A DNA stretch of 8,196 nucleotides from JAXDLH01 sp034666705 (GTDB lineage: Bacteria; Chloroflexota; UBA6077; SHYK01): positions 1-8,196 of the forward strand of contig JAXDLH010000043.1 in the NCBI GenBank assembly GCA_034666705.1. The letters are read 5' to 3'. Positions 1 to 6,809 of this stretch are shown one piece after another (position 1 is the first letter of the stretch; every line of letters starts with the position of its first letter). A program made the position numbers and the translations under genes. The notes beneath the pieces were generated by a model. The model worked only from the letters and a program-made list of their open reading frames with translations. It was not told the origin of the DNA and did no database searches.

Positions 1-438
1 GTCGACGACGAGCACACCAGGGTGTTCTTCGTGCGCTTCGTGCCGACCGACGACGGCAGCATCGTCGAGGACGAAGGGGTCCCGCCTGTCACCTTCATCG
101 AGTCTTATAAGCTGCCGGCGGCGAACCTCCATCCATATACGAAGTTCGACATGTTGCGGGACGTGCAGGCCCAGGACCACATGGCGTGGGAGACGCAAGG
201 CCCCATCGCGGACCGCTCCAAGGAGCGGCTCGCGACGACCGACCGCGGCGTGGTGATGCTGCGCCAGATGGTGCGACGCGAGATCGAGCGGGTGCAGCGC
301 GGCGAAGACCCGAAGGGCACGCAGCGCGATCCGAACCACCCGATGATCGATACGAAGCTGACGGAGTCGCTCGCCGAGATGGCGGCGAACCGCCGGCGCC
401 GCGAGCAGCGCGACCCCAGCATCGCCAGCACACGCTAA
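1..438 (+). CDS. Rieske non-heme iron oxygenase alpha subunit, C-terminal part (gene cut by window edge)
   Basis: The reading frame is open from base 1, and no start codon is needed because the gene begins outside the window. The visible 145 codons match the end of a phthalate-4,5-dioxygenase-like catalytic domain. The opening VDDEHTRVFFVRF lines up with VPIDDTTTLVMGTTYHP near residue 267 of the complete homologue at 5105-6445. Further on, AQDHMAWETQGPIADRSKE and the following TTDRGVVMLRQM match that homologue's AQDGGTQMTMGPIYDRTKEHLG. The Asp encoded at 175-177 is therefore the likely third ligand of the mononuclear iron. The Rieske cluster domain and the two iron-binding His residues would lie upstream and cannot be checked. 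The arginine-rich tail after the helix is longer than in the homologue. Enzymes of this type hydroxylate aromatic or related rings in the cytoplasm using electrons from a separate reductase. The substrate is unknown. The gene ends 127 nt before the convergent Gfo/Idh gene. Confidence 0.9.
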   Translation, partial: VDDEHTRVFFVRFVPTDDGSIVEDEGVPPVTFIESYKLPAANLHPYTKFDMLRDVQAQDHMAWETQGPIADRSKERLATTDRGVVMLRQMVRREIERVQRGEDPKGTQRDPNHPMIDTKLTESLAEMAANRRRREQRDPSIASTR

Positions 439-453
439 AGGTCACCCAGCAAC

Positions 454-495
454 GCACAGCGAGGGGGCTCCCGGTCGGGAGCCCCCTCGCTGTGC
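454..495. terminator. Perfect 19-bp hairpin between convergent genes, probable bidirectional transcription barrier
   Basis: The arm at 454-472 is exactly complementary to the arm at 477-495, with a 4-nt loop (ggtc). The stem is very GC rich. It starts 16 bases after the stop of the left Rieske gene and lies 70 bases beyond the stop of the leftward Gfo/Idh gene, which is where a shared terminator belongs. Neither side is followed by a run of T, so it is not a textbook intrinsic terminator. It may work as a strong RNA hairpin or block 3' exonucleases. Confidence 0.7.
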
Positions 496-565
496 TGAAC
501 GACGTTGGCTATCGCCAACGGTGCGGACGATCCGCAACTTCCTATCTGCGATGTCTGCTCAGGCT

Positions 566-1816
566 CTACAGCGTCTGCTCGGGCACGGCGTCGGGCGCGG
601 GGACCTGGTGAGTGAGCATGATCTCGCGCCGCTCGCGACCCGACTGCATGATGGCGAGCTGGACCTCGAGCGTCGCCATGCCCCAGCGCCCGTCATGCGA
701 GATGGGCACGCCGAAATTGATCGCGTTGTACAACTCGCGCAGCTCGACGAGGCCGGTCGCACCGGCGCCCCGTACCGGCACCTCGTGCATCCCCTCGTCG
801 TCGTAGACGATGAGCCCCTCGGGGGACTGGCGGATGTTGCCCCGCTCGCAACCGACGACGGTGATGCCGAACCAGCTACCGGTGGTCGAGCGACCGTTCC
901 CGCTCGGAGCCGCATCGCGCCGGCCGGTGCGTGTGTCCTCGCGCAGTTGCTCCTTCGCCTTTTCGACGTCAAACTCACCCTTGCGGAGTGCCTGACGCAC
1001 CTGCACTGCATCTTCTGTCGAGTAGAGGCGGTCGCCAATTCCCCACACGAGGTCGGACGAGTTGAAGTAGCCGTAGCCGCTGTACGAGATCGTCGCCGGC
1101 GTGCCATCCTCGAATTCGAGGTACGCGGAAAAGTTGCCGGGGCAGGGTCGCTCTGGCATCCAGGAGCCGGTCGAAGCGCGAACGCTGCGGACCATGCCGC
1201 CGCCCAACGTGCGGAGCGTGTCGATGATGTGGGGACCATGGCGGAAGACGACACCGCCGCCTTGCGTCTCGTCGACTTCCCACGGCATGCGTGGCTTCAG
1301 CATCCAGTCCGAGTAGAGCCAGTTCGCCAGGCTGATCACGCGCCCCAGCTCGCCCGACTGCACGATCCGGCGCATCGCCTGGATGCCGGGGTTGAGGCTG
1401 TACGTATGGCCAACCAGCAGCTTCACGCCGTTTCGATCCGCCGCATCGACCATCTGCCCGGCCTGCTCGATCGTGATCGCCATAGGTTTCTCGCTGACGA
1501 CGTGCTTGCCGTGCTCGGCCACCATTACGACGTGCTCGCAGTGCATGTTGTTCGGCGTCGCGACCCAGATCACGTCCACGTCCGGGTCGTTGCAGAGCGC
1601 CTCGACCGTGTCGTACGCCCGACCCTCGTACTGCTGGGCGAACATCGCGCGCGCCTCGGGTCGCACATCCGCTGCGGCGACGAGCTCCGCCTCCGCCATG
1701 CGCTCGACGGTGGGTAAAACCATGGCGCTGCCCACCCCCAGGCCGGCAATACCAACGCGAAGCGGGCGCGGCAGCGCACCCCGCGGCTCACTCATGGATG
1801 CTGATGGTGCGGCCAT
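566..1816 (-). CDS. Gfo/Idh/MocA family NAD(P)-dependent oxidoreductase (gene 1)
   Basis: This 416-residue protein has the two-domain Gfo/Idh/MocA layout. An N-terminal Rossmann fold carries the dinucleotide motif G22-x-x-G25-x-G27 (RVGIAGLGVG), followed by the family's EKP motif at residues 109-111, in which Lys110 is the usual catalytic or cofactor-positioning lysine. The C-terminal sheet domain contains GGGVVFRHGPHIID with His196 and Asp199, the expected substrate-site residues. The family oxidises or reduces sugars, inositols and dihydrodiols. One member is the pht4 product, a putative 4,5-dihydroxyphthalate dehydrogenase, which makes a dihydrodiol role beside Rieske oxygenases attractive but unproven. 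I chose ATG at 1816 because GGAGG (1823-1827) lies 6 nt upstream. The adjoining GTG at 1819 would be only 3 nt away, and the internal ATG at residue 8 has no ribosome site. The gene follows the lipoprotein gene after 103 nt on the same strand, so the two are probably co-transcribed. Confidence 0.92.
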   Translation of the reverse strand: MAAPSASMSEPRGALPRPLRVGIAGLGVGSAMVLPTVERMAEAELVAAADVRPEARAMFAQQYEGRAYDTVEALCNDPDVDVIWVATPNNMHCEHVVMVAEHGKHVVSEKPMAITIEQAGQMVDAADRNGVKLLVGHTYSLNPGIQAMRRIVQSGELGRVISLANWLYSDWMLKPRMPWEVDETQGGGVVFRHGPHIIDTLRTLGGGMVRSVRASTGSWMPERPCPGNFSAYLEFEDGTPATISYSGYGYFNSSDLVWGIGDRLYSTEDAVQVRQALRKGEFDVEKAKEQLREDTRTGRRDAAPSGNGRSTTGSWFGITVVGCERGNIRQSPEGLIVYDDEGMHEVPVRGAGATGLVELRELYNAINFGVPISHDGRWGMATLEVQLAIMQSGRERREIMLTHQVPAPDAVPEQTL

Positions 1817-1919
1817 CACTGTCCTCCCTTTGGTGGTGTCCAGAAGCAGGCGCGGCTCTGCGGCAATGAGTCTACCGCCGTCTATCCGGGCGCCTGCCCC
1901 TGTGGCCCCGTATCGATCT

Positions 1920-3638
1920 CTAGTCCAGCTCCCAGTCTCTCGAGTTCCACGAGTCCTGCGATCCGTCCGCCTTCGCCACTGCGACGTTCTTGATGCGATT
2001 GCTCACCAGTAACGGCTCGGCGTTATACAACTCGCCCATCACGATCAACTGGTCGGTGGTGAAGTGGACGAAATCCGAAAGCGCGTCCATGCGCTGCTGC
2101 ATCGGGATCGTCGTGTAGTACCGATCGATGATCGCGTCCAGCTCCGGGCTGGCGAGGCGCGTGCGGTTGTTGCCGCGGTACCCGGTCGCGTCGGTGGGCA
2201 CCTCGCGGCTGTACAGCCGGTTCAGGTCGTTCGGCTGGCGCACCAGCTCGAATGCCGGCCGCTCGGCCCGATACTGCTGGTCGTCGGCGCGCTGGCGCGG
2301 AATGAAATTCTGCTCGACGGTGATCCCCGCCCGCTGCCAGTTGTCGGCGATCGTGGTGATCATCTTCTGGCGGAAGTCATCGCCCGCCGTGGTGCGCAGC
2401 TCGATCGAGAGCAGCTTGCCGCTGCCATCGACGTAGTGGCCATCGGCGCCCTTCGTGTAACCGAGCCCCTCAATCAACTGCGCGGCCTGGCGCGGATCGT
2501 ACGCATAGTGGACGATGCTGTTCTGCACGAACTGCGCTTCGGGCTGGCCCGGAGCAACGGGGCTATCGGCCACCGGGGAGAGTCCGCCCGACAGCGCATC
2601 GGACATCTGCTGGCGATCCGTGGCGTACTGGAGCGCGCGGCGGAATGGAAGCTGGCCCACGACAGGCGGCTGGGGATTGAGGAATTGCGGGAAGAGCGCG
2701 ATCCAGTTCTGCGTCGACACCAGCATCCGGCCATCGGTCCACTGGGCGGCGGCCTGCTGCCCCTGCTCGATCGAGAGGCGCCGGCCCATCGTCATCTGGA
2801 CCTCACCTGAGAGCAGGCTGGCGATCTGCGCGTTCGCATCCTGGATGAAGCGAAGCTCGAGCTGGTCGATCTTGGGCCGGCCAAGCACGTACGCTTCGTT
2901 GGCGAGCAGCGTCATGTGGGCGCCACTGATGAATTCACGGAGCTTGAACGGGCCAGTGCCCACATAATCCTGGGTCCAGTATGTCGCGCGGACCAGGGCG
3001 GCCTTGTCCTGATCGTAGATCGGGCCGAGGATGTGCTTCGGCAGAGGGAAGGCGAAGCGGTTGCTGAACAGCGTGTCGGCCTGGATGAATGGCTGCTTCC
3101 AGGTCACGACGACGGTCCGGGCATCCTGCGCCTTGATCGACTCGAGGGAGCGAAAGCCCGGATTGTTCAGGAGGCCGACTTCCTGATCCATGCCGACCTG
3201 CACGCTGAACACGAGGTCGTCGGTCGTCAGCGGCACGCCATCATGCCATGCCGCATTGGCCTTGATCGTGTGCGTAGTCTCCATCCGCCCATCGGCAAGC
3301 ACTTTCCACTGACCATTCTCAATCGTCGGCACCGCTTCGCCGAGCACCGGATAGAGAGTGCCATCCGCGCCGCTGCGGTCGACCATGCCGGACCCAATGA
3401 GCAACTCGGTCTCACTCACGCCGGCCACCCCACCGGAGCCCGCCTGGTTGATCGTGGCACTCAGGGTCGAGGGCTCACCGGCAATGGCAACCACGATCTG
3501 TTTGCGAGCGGCCGGCTGGGCTGGGGCGTTGCCGCTGACAGGGGCCTGGGCGGTTGATGGTTGCGCGCTCGGTGTGCTGCACGCCGCCAGCGCCATAATG
3601 CAGAGCACACAGATGGAAAGCAGTCGTTTGGTCGTCAC
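1920..3638 (-). CDS. ABC transporter substrate-binding lipoprotein, family 5 (peptide/nickel/opine type)
   Basis: The 572-residue product has a typical lipoprotein signal: basic TTKR, a hydrophobic stretch LLSICVLCIMA, and the lipobox L17-A-A-C20. After a Ser/Ala/Pro/Gln-rich linker the body matches family 5 solute-binding proteins (DppA/OppA-like), including the stretch NAAWHDGVPLTTDDLVFS with W131-H-D-G134. Length is normal for the family. It would sit tethered outside the membrane, capture a peptide or other small organic ligand, and pass it to a permease. I chose GTG at 3638 because AGGGAGG ends 4 nt upstream (GGAGG at 3643-3647) and because it places the signal peptide at the N terminus. 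An extension to a TTG at 3674 would add 12 residues that include a stray Cys. No permease or ATPase gene is adjacent, so the protein is an orphan within the window. The Gfo/Idh gene follows on the same strand. The ligand cannot be predicted from sequence. Confidence 0.93.
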   Translation of the reverse strand: MTTKRLLSICVLCIMALAACSTPSAQPSTAQAPVSGNAPAQPAARKQIVVAIAGEPSTLSATINQAGSGGVAGVSETELLIGSGMVDRSGADGTLYPVLGEAVPTIENGQWKVLADGRMETTHTIKANAAWHDGVPLTTDDLVFSVQVGMDQEVGLLNNPGFRSLESIKAQDARTVVVTWKQPFIQADTLFSNRFAFPLPKHILGPIYDQDKAALVRATYWTQDYVGTGPFKLREFISGAHMTLLANEAYVLGRPKIDQLELRFIQDANAQIASLLSGEVQMTMGRRLSIEQGQQAAAQWTDGRMLVSTQNWIALFPQFLNPQPPVVGQLPFRRALQYATDRQQMSDALSGGLSPVADSPVAPGQPEAQFVQNSIVHYAYDPRQAAQLIEGLGYTKGADGHYVDGSGKLLSIELRTTAGDDFRQKMITTIADNWQRAGITVEQNFIPRQRADDQQYRAERPAFELVRQPNDLNRLYSREVPTDATGYRGNNRTRLASPELDAIIDRYYTTIPMQQRMDALSDFVHFTTDQLIVMGELYNAEPLLVSNRIKNVAVAKADGSQDSWNSRDWELD

Positions 3639-3682
3639 GAATCCTCCCTGAGTCCTGCGCGGCTGACACGTCAATGCACAGG

Positions 3683-3711
3683 ATCATATCGAGGTCGGCG
3701 CAGGCCGTCCA
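3683..3711 (-). promoter_or_regulatory. Candidate sigma-70 type promoter for the lipoprotein-Gfo/Idh unit
   Basis: Read on the minus strand, TGGACG (3711-3706) is a four-of-six match to the -35 box. It is followed after exactly 17 nt by TATGAT (3688-3683), a five-of-six match to the -10 box. Transcription would begin near 3676, leaving a short leader of roughly 38 nt with the AGGGAGG ribosome site before the GTG at 3638. Assigned by eye only. Confidence 0.5.
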
Positions 3712-3713
3712 GC

Positions 3714-3733
3714 AGGCAGGCATCGAACTGCCT
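3714..3733. promoter_or_regulatory. Small palindrome between divergent promoters, possible operator
   Basis: The arms AGGCAG (3714-3719) and CTGCCT (3728-3733) are perfect inverted repeats around an 8-nt centre. The site lies just upstream of both candidate -35 boxes, the usual place for a regulator that controls two divergent units. No regulator gene is present in the window. A 6-bp palindrome can occur by chance in GC-rich DNA, so this is tentative. Confidence 0.3.
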
Positions 3734-3742
3734 TCGCTACTG

Positions 3743-3772
3743 TTGACAGCACGCGCGCGCGACCCCTATCGT
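3743..3772 (+). promoter_or_regulatory. Candidate sigma-70 type promoter for the amidohydrolase-Rieske unit
   Basis: A perfect TTGACA (3743-3748) is followed after 18 nt by TATCGT (3767-3772), a four-of-six -10 match. Transcription would start near 3779, giving a leader of about 100 nt before the GTG at 3883. The alternating GC spacer (acgcgcgcgc) is unusual and could alter DNA shape. Assigned by eye only. Confidence 0.5.
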
Positions 3773-3774
3773 CT

Positions 3775-3825
3775 GCGCAGTGGCTGCGCCAACACTGCGC
3801 TCCGGGGACGGCGCAATTGGCGCCG
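3775..3825 (+). promoter_or_regulatory. Two consecutive hairpins in the leader of the amidohydrolase-Rieske unit
   Basis: GCGCAGTG (3775-3782) pairs perfectly with CACTGCGC (3793-3800) around a 10-nt loop. Nine bases later, CGGCGC (3809-3814) pairs with GCGCCG (3820-3825) around a 5-nt loop. Both lie at or just after the candidate transcription start and well before the start codon. They could shape the mRNA leader or be operator half-sites. No U-run follows the second hairpin, so an attenuator of the classic kind is not supported. Confidence 0.35.
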
Positions 3826-3831
3826 GTGAAG

Positions 3832-3850
3832 CCCTTCGACGAACTCAGGG
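3832..3850. repeat. Short interspersed palindromic repeat of the CCTTCGAC...CTCAGG type
   Basis: The 19 bases CCCTTCGACGAACTCAGGG have complementary ends (CCCT/AGGG, with further partial pairing). They resemble an extragenic element that I recognise as frequent in several GC-rich bacterial genomes, Chloroflexota among them. The copy sits between the candidate promoter and the start of the amidohydrolase gene. It is responsible for an apparent upstream coding extension that should not be taken as protein. Confidence 0.55.
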
Positions 3851-3882
3851 CGGGCCGGGCAGGCGCGGATGGGGGGAGTGTC

Positions 3883-5058
3883 GTGACACGCGAGTACCGC
3901 ATTATCTCGGGCGATTCGCACCTCGAGATCGACTCCAAATGGTGGCGCGACCGCATGCCGGAGCGCTATCGGGAGCGCGCGCCGCGCACCGTCCGGCTCG
4001 ACGATGGATCGGATGCGTGGATGGTCGAAGGGCTGCCGCTAAGGCAGGTGCCCTTCGACCTGTATGGCGGTAAGGGGCGCGATAGCTGGAAGCCGTTCGG
4101 CCAGGCGTACGAGACGACGCGCGGCACGGGCCCGGCGGCGCAGCGCATCGAGGAGCAGGATGTCGACGGCATCGACGCGGAGGTACTTTTCGCCGGCATC
4201 TCCGGCCCGTCGATGTGGAAGGCAATTACCGACGAGAACGTCTACCGCGCAGTGGTGCGGGCGTACAACGATTTCTTCGGCGAGGAGTACTGCGCCGTCG
4301 ATCGCGATCGCCTGCTCGGCATGGGGCAGATTCCGGTGACCGGTGTGGACGACGCCATCGCCGAGATGGAGTACTGCGCGAAGCTCGGACTCAAGGGAAT
4401 CCAACTCAGCACCTTCCCCAGCGGCAAGGGCTACCCGACGCCAGAGGACGACCGTTTTTGGTCCGCGGCACTGGCCATGCGGATGCCGCTCACGGTGCAT
4501 GAGGAGCTCGATCGGACCGGCAAGCGGGCGACCGATCCCTTCATCCTCTACCCGGACGCGCCGCCCGACATGCTGAAGAAGATCAGCGGCATCCGTGAGT
4601 TCGCGGGGCAGGTCTCCAAGTTCGCGCGGCTCGGCGGCGTGAACGCCGTGCAGTTGACGATGAGCCGGGTGTTCGAGCGGTTTCCGGACCTCAAGGTCTT
4701 CTTCGCGGAGACGCAGATCGGCTGGATCCCGTACTTCCTGGAGATGGCGGACACACGCTACCTGCGGCACTTGCCATGGGCGCAAGAGTTGGTCAACTTC
4801 GTGCCGCTCCCGCAGCTCCCGAGCGAGATCATCCGCGAGCATTGCTTCTGGGGTTTCCAGCACGATGAATTCGGCGTCATGAACCGCGAGTTCATCAACA
4901 CCGACCGAGTGATCTGGGCCACCGACTTCCCGCACCAGGATTCGGAATGGCCGTACTCCCGCCAGCTCCTCGACAAGCAGTTCGCGGGAGTCCCAGACGT
5001 CGAGACGGACAAGATGGTGCGCGGCAACATCGCCGAGTTTCTGCACCTGGACGCATAG
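3883..5058 (+). CDS. Amidohydrolase-2 family metal-dependent hydrolase or decarboxylase
   Basis: This 391-residue protein looks like a TIM-barrel enzyme of the amidohydrolase-2 family, which includes ACMSD, gamma-resorcylate decarboxylase and many uncharacterised hydrolases. The N-terminal ISGDSHLE supplies the D11-S-H13 version of the first metal-binding motif. The stretch LTVHEELD places a probable metal-ligand His at 206. FAETQIGWIPYFLE around Glu276 and WATDFPHQDSEWP with Asp348 at the end of the barrel are also characteristic. Neighbouring oxygenases suggest that it decarboxylates or hydrolyses a ring-derived acid in the cytoplasm, but the family is too diverse to fix the reaction. I chose GTG at 3883, preceded by GGGGGGAG ending 4 nt upstream, because homology begins at once with TREYRIISGDSH. 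A frame-matched ATG at 3817 would add 22 residues that come mostly from a repeat element. The next gene begins 46 nt downstream on the same strand. Confidence 0.9.
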   Translation: MTREYRIISGDSHLEIDSKWWRDRMPERYRERAPRTVRLDDGSDAWMVEGLPLRQVPFDLYGGKGRDSWKPFGQAYETTRGTGPAAQRIEEQDVDGIDAEVLFAGISGPSMWKAITDENVYRAVVRAYNDFFGEEYCAVDRDRLLGMGQIPVTGVDDAIAEMEYCAKLGLKGIQLSTFPSGKGYPTPEDDRFWSAALAMRMPLTVHEELDRTGKRATDPFILYPDAPPDMLKKISGIREFAGQVSKFARLGGVNAVQLTMSRVFERFPDLKVFFAETQIGWIPYFLEMADTRYLRHLPWAQELVNFVPLPQLPSEIIREHCFWGFQHDEFGVMNREFINTDRVIWATDFPHQDSEWPYSRQLLDKQFAGVPDVETDKMVRGNIAEFLHLDA

Positions 5059-5104
5059 GCGGGACGAAGCAGTATCTGGCAAGTGTGTACGCAAGGAGGC
5101 ACCC

Positions 5105-6445
5105 ATGCTCAGCAAGCAGGACAACGAGCTGATCACCCGCGTCGGGGCCGGCACGCCGATGGGCGAGATGATGCGGCAGTACTGGCATCCGTTCCTCCTT
5201 CCGTGGGAGCTCGAGGCGGACGGACCGCCGCAGCGCATCCGTCTGCTCGGCGAAGATCTCATCGCCTTCCGCGACACGAACGGCCAGGTCGGGCTCGTCG
5301 CCAACAATTGTCCGCACCGGGGCGCATCGCTCTTCTTCGGGCGTAATGAGGAGGAGGGGCTGCGCTGTGTGTATCACGGCTGGAAGTTCGATACGACCGG
5401 CCAGTGCATCGACATGCCGAACGAGCCCGCCGAATCCAACTTCAAGACCAAGATCAAGACGATCGCTTATCGCTGCGTCGAGCATGGCGGGATCATCTGG
5501 GCGTACATGGGTACCTCGGATACCCCGCCGCCCCTGCCGAACTTCGAGTTCACGCAGGTCACGGACGAGCAGCGGTTCTTCTCCAAGCGGGTCCAGACCA
5601 CGAATTGGGTCCAGGCAATGGAGGGCGACATTGACCAGAGCCACAATTCCTTCCTCCACTCCTTCCTGGACACCGGGGACGACACGTCGCCGCGCGCTCG
5701 CATCGCCCGCATCCGGGCGCAGGACCGCAGCCCGCATTTCGAGGTCGTGAATACGAACTACGGTATCGTGATCGCCGCACGACGCGCTGCGGAGGAGGAC
5801 AGCTACTACTACCGGCTCACCCAGTACCTGATGCCCTACCACACGATGACCGGGCCGTACGGCGAAGATCCCACGCGCGGCTGGCGGGCCTGGGTGCCAA
5901 TCGACGACACCACAACCCTCGTGATGGGCACGACCTACCATCCAATTCGCCCGCTTCTCGAACGCGAGCGCGGCGCCATTCGACCGCCCAACAAAGACGG
6001 CTATCGCGTGCGCGGCAACGTCTATTTCGTCGAGCCGCAAGACCGCGCTCCGGCCACCTCGGCGCCATTCGGCGCCTGGTATTCGCTCGACTCGCTGGAG
6101 AATGATTTCCGCATCGACCGCGACGTGCAGAAGAAGCTGACGTTCTCTGGCATCCCCGTGTTCTGGGCGCAGGACGGCGGCACCCAGATGACGATGGGGC
6201 CGATCTACGACCGCACCAAGGAGCACCTGGGCACCACCGACCTCGGGATCATCTCCGCCCGTCGCCGGCTCCTGACCGCCGCGAAGGCATTGCGCGACAG
6301 CGGCACAACGCCGCCTTGCGTGCAGGATCCCGATTGGTACAACGTGCGCGCCGCGGCGGTCGAGCTGCCGAGGGACGTATCGTGGTTCGAGGCCACCGAA
6401 GAGTACCGCCGCGTGATACCCGGGGTAAACCAGGCCGCGGTCTGA
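5105..6445 (+). CDS. Rieske [2Fe-2S] aromatic-ring-hydroxylating oxygenase, alpha subunit, phthalate 4,5-dioxygenase type
   Basis: This complete 446-residue oxygenase carries all the expected metal sites. The Rieske cluster is bound by C69-x-H71 (CPHRGASLF) and C88-x-x-H91 (CVYHGWKFD). The bridging Asp177 and mononuclear iron ligands His180 and His185 lie in GDIDQSHNSFLHS, and Asp357 in WAQDGGTQMTMGPIYDRTKEHLG is the third ligand. Length and motifs fit the single-subunit-type oxygenases related to phthalate 4,5-dioxygenase and vanillate demethylase, which need no beta subunit. They take electrons from a separate FMN/ferredoxin reductase, and none is encoded here. The reaction would be dihydroxylation or O-demethylation of an aromatic or similar substrate. 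ATG at 5105 is well supported by AAGGAGG at 5093-5099, five bases away. The gene follows the amidohydrolase closely, so the two probably share a transcript. It is a paralogue of the truncated gene at the left edge but has a different C-terminal tail. Confidence 0.95.
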   Translation: MLSKQDNELITRVGAGTPMGEMMRQYWHPFLLPWELEADGPPQRIRLLGEDLIAFRDTNGQVGLVANNCPHRGASLFFGRNEEEGLRCVYHGWKFDTTGQCIDMPNEPAESNFKTKIKTIAYRCVEHGGIIWAYMGTSDTPPPLPNFEFTQVTDEQRFFSKRVQTTNWVQAMEGDIDQSHNSFLHSFLDTGDDTSPRARIARIRAQDRSPHFEVVNTNYGIVIAARRAAEEDSYYYRLTQYLMPYHTMTGPYGEDPTRGWRAWVPIDDTTTLVMGTTYHPIRPLLERERGAIRPPNKDGYRVRGNVYFVEPQDRAPATSAPFGAWYSLDSLENDFRIDRDVQKKLTFSGIPVFWAQDGGTQMTMGPIYDRTKEHLGTTDLGIISARRRLLTAAKALRDSGTTPPCVQDPDWYNVRAAAVELPRDVSWFEATEEYRRVIPGVNQAAV

Positions 6446-6474
6446 GCCCGACAGGGACACCGTCGTTCAGCATG

Positions 6475-6604
6475 CACGCAATGTGGACAGGGTCAGGGCT
6501 CTCACAGCGTGGGCGGGGATAGCGCGAAGACCGTGGGTACTCCACGCCGGGGGCGCAGCACTCACCGTGTGGGCGAGGTCAGCGCCCTCACCGTGTGGTC
6601 AGCG
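6475..6604. repeat. Degenerate tandem repeat of about 26 bp
   Basis: The clearest copies begin at 6561 and 6587 with CTCACCGTGTGG and continue to TCAGCG; the second copy is identical to the first except for a 6-nt deletion (gcgagg). A third copy at 6501-6526 matches 20 of 26 bases, and 6481-6500 looks like a more decayed copy. The array starts about 30 bases after the stop of the Rieske gene. No open frame with coding character runs through it. Confidence 0.5.
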
Positions 6605-6636
6605 TTGGTCGTCAGTCCCAGCCCATTGTCATGCTC

Positions 6637-6653
6637 CGACAAGGAGCTTGTCG
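6637..6653. repeat. Short hairpin, probably a diverged extragenic palindrome
   Basis: CGACAA (6637-6642) pairs with TTGTCG (6648-6653) around GGAGC. The surrounding GTCATGCTCCGACAAGG...GTCGTCCTGAG has the flavour of the larger palindrome 20 bases downstream, suggesting a decayed member of the same class. Confidence 0.4.
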
Positions 6654-6671
6654 TCCTGAGGCAAGGTTCTT

Positions 6672-6745
6672 GTCATCCTGAGTGAAACGAAGGATCCGTG
6701 ACCTCAATCTGGGGGCCACGGATCCTTCGTTTCACTCAGGATGAC
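6672..6745. repeat. Perfect 29-bp inverted repeat, REP/MITE-like, possible bidirectional terminator
   Basis: The arm at 6672-6700, beginning GTCATCCTGAGTGAAACG, is exactly complementary to 6717-6745, with a 16-nt loop. A related but imperfect copy lies at 8004-8072. The element sits between two convergent genes, ending at 6445 and 6882, where a folded transcript could stop or stabilise both messages. There is no transposase, and I see no convincing target-site duplication at its ends. It resembles a type of palindrome I recognise as scattered through many GC-rich bacterial genomes. Confidence 0.8.
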
Positions 6746-6809
6746 GTGCTGATTGGTTGCCGCTGATGTCAATTGCGATCGGTGAGACGTATTTGCGCCG
6801 CGCTCACCC

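Noticed and set aside
521..1717. Long plus-strand open frame of 398 codons
   Set aside because: It is antisense to the well-supported Gfo/Idh gene 1, its Arg/His/Asp/Val-rich translation has no recognisable domain, and it has no ribosome site. Such shadows are common in GC-rich DNA.
3639..3674. TTG start extending the lipoprotein by 12 residues
   Set aside because: A clear AGGGAGG site and a canonical lipoprotein signal fit the GTG at 3638.
3817..3882. N-terminal extension of the amidohydrolase from an upstream ATG
   Set aside because: The added residues are largely encoded by an interspersed repeat, no ribosome site precedes the ATG, and family similarity starts right after the GTG at 3883.
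4039..5307. Minus-strand open frame of 422 codons
   Set aside because: It is antisense to the amidohydrolase gene and lacks domain similarity or a start signal.
4895..6460. Minus-strand open frame of 521 codons
   Set aside because: It lies opposite the amidohydrolase end and the complete Rieske gene, whose metal-binding motifs establish the coding strand; the translation is low-complexity and unrecognisable.
6672..6745. Insertion sequence ends
   Set aside because: The arms are only 16 nt apart with no transposase frame between them, so this is at most a small non-autonomous palindrome.
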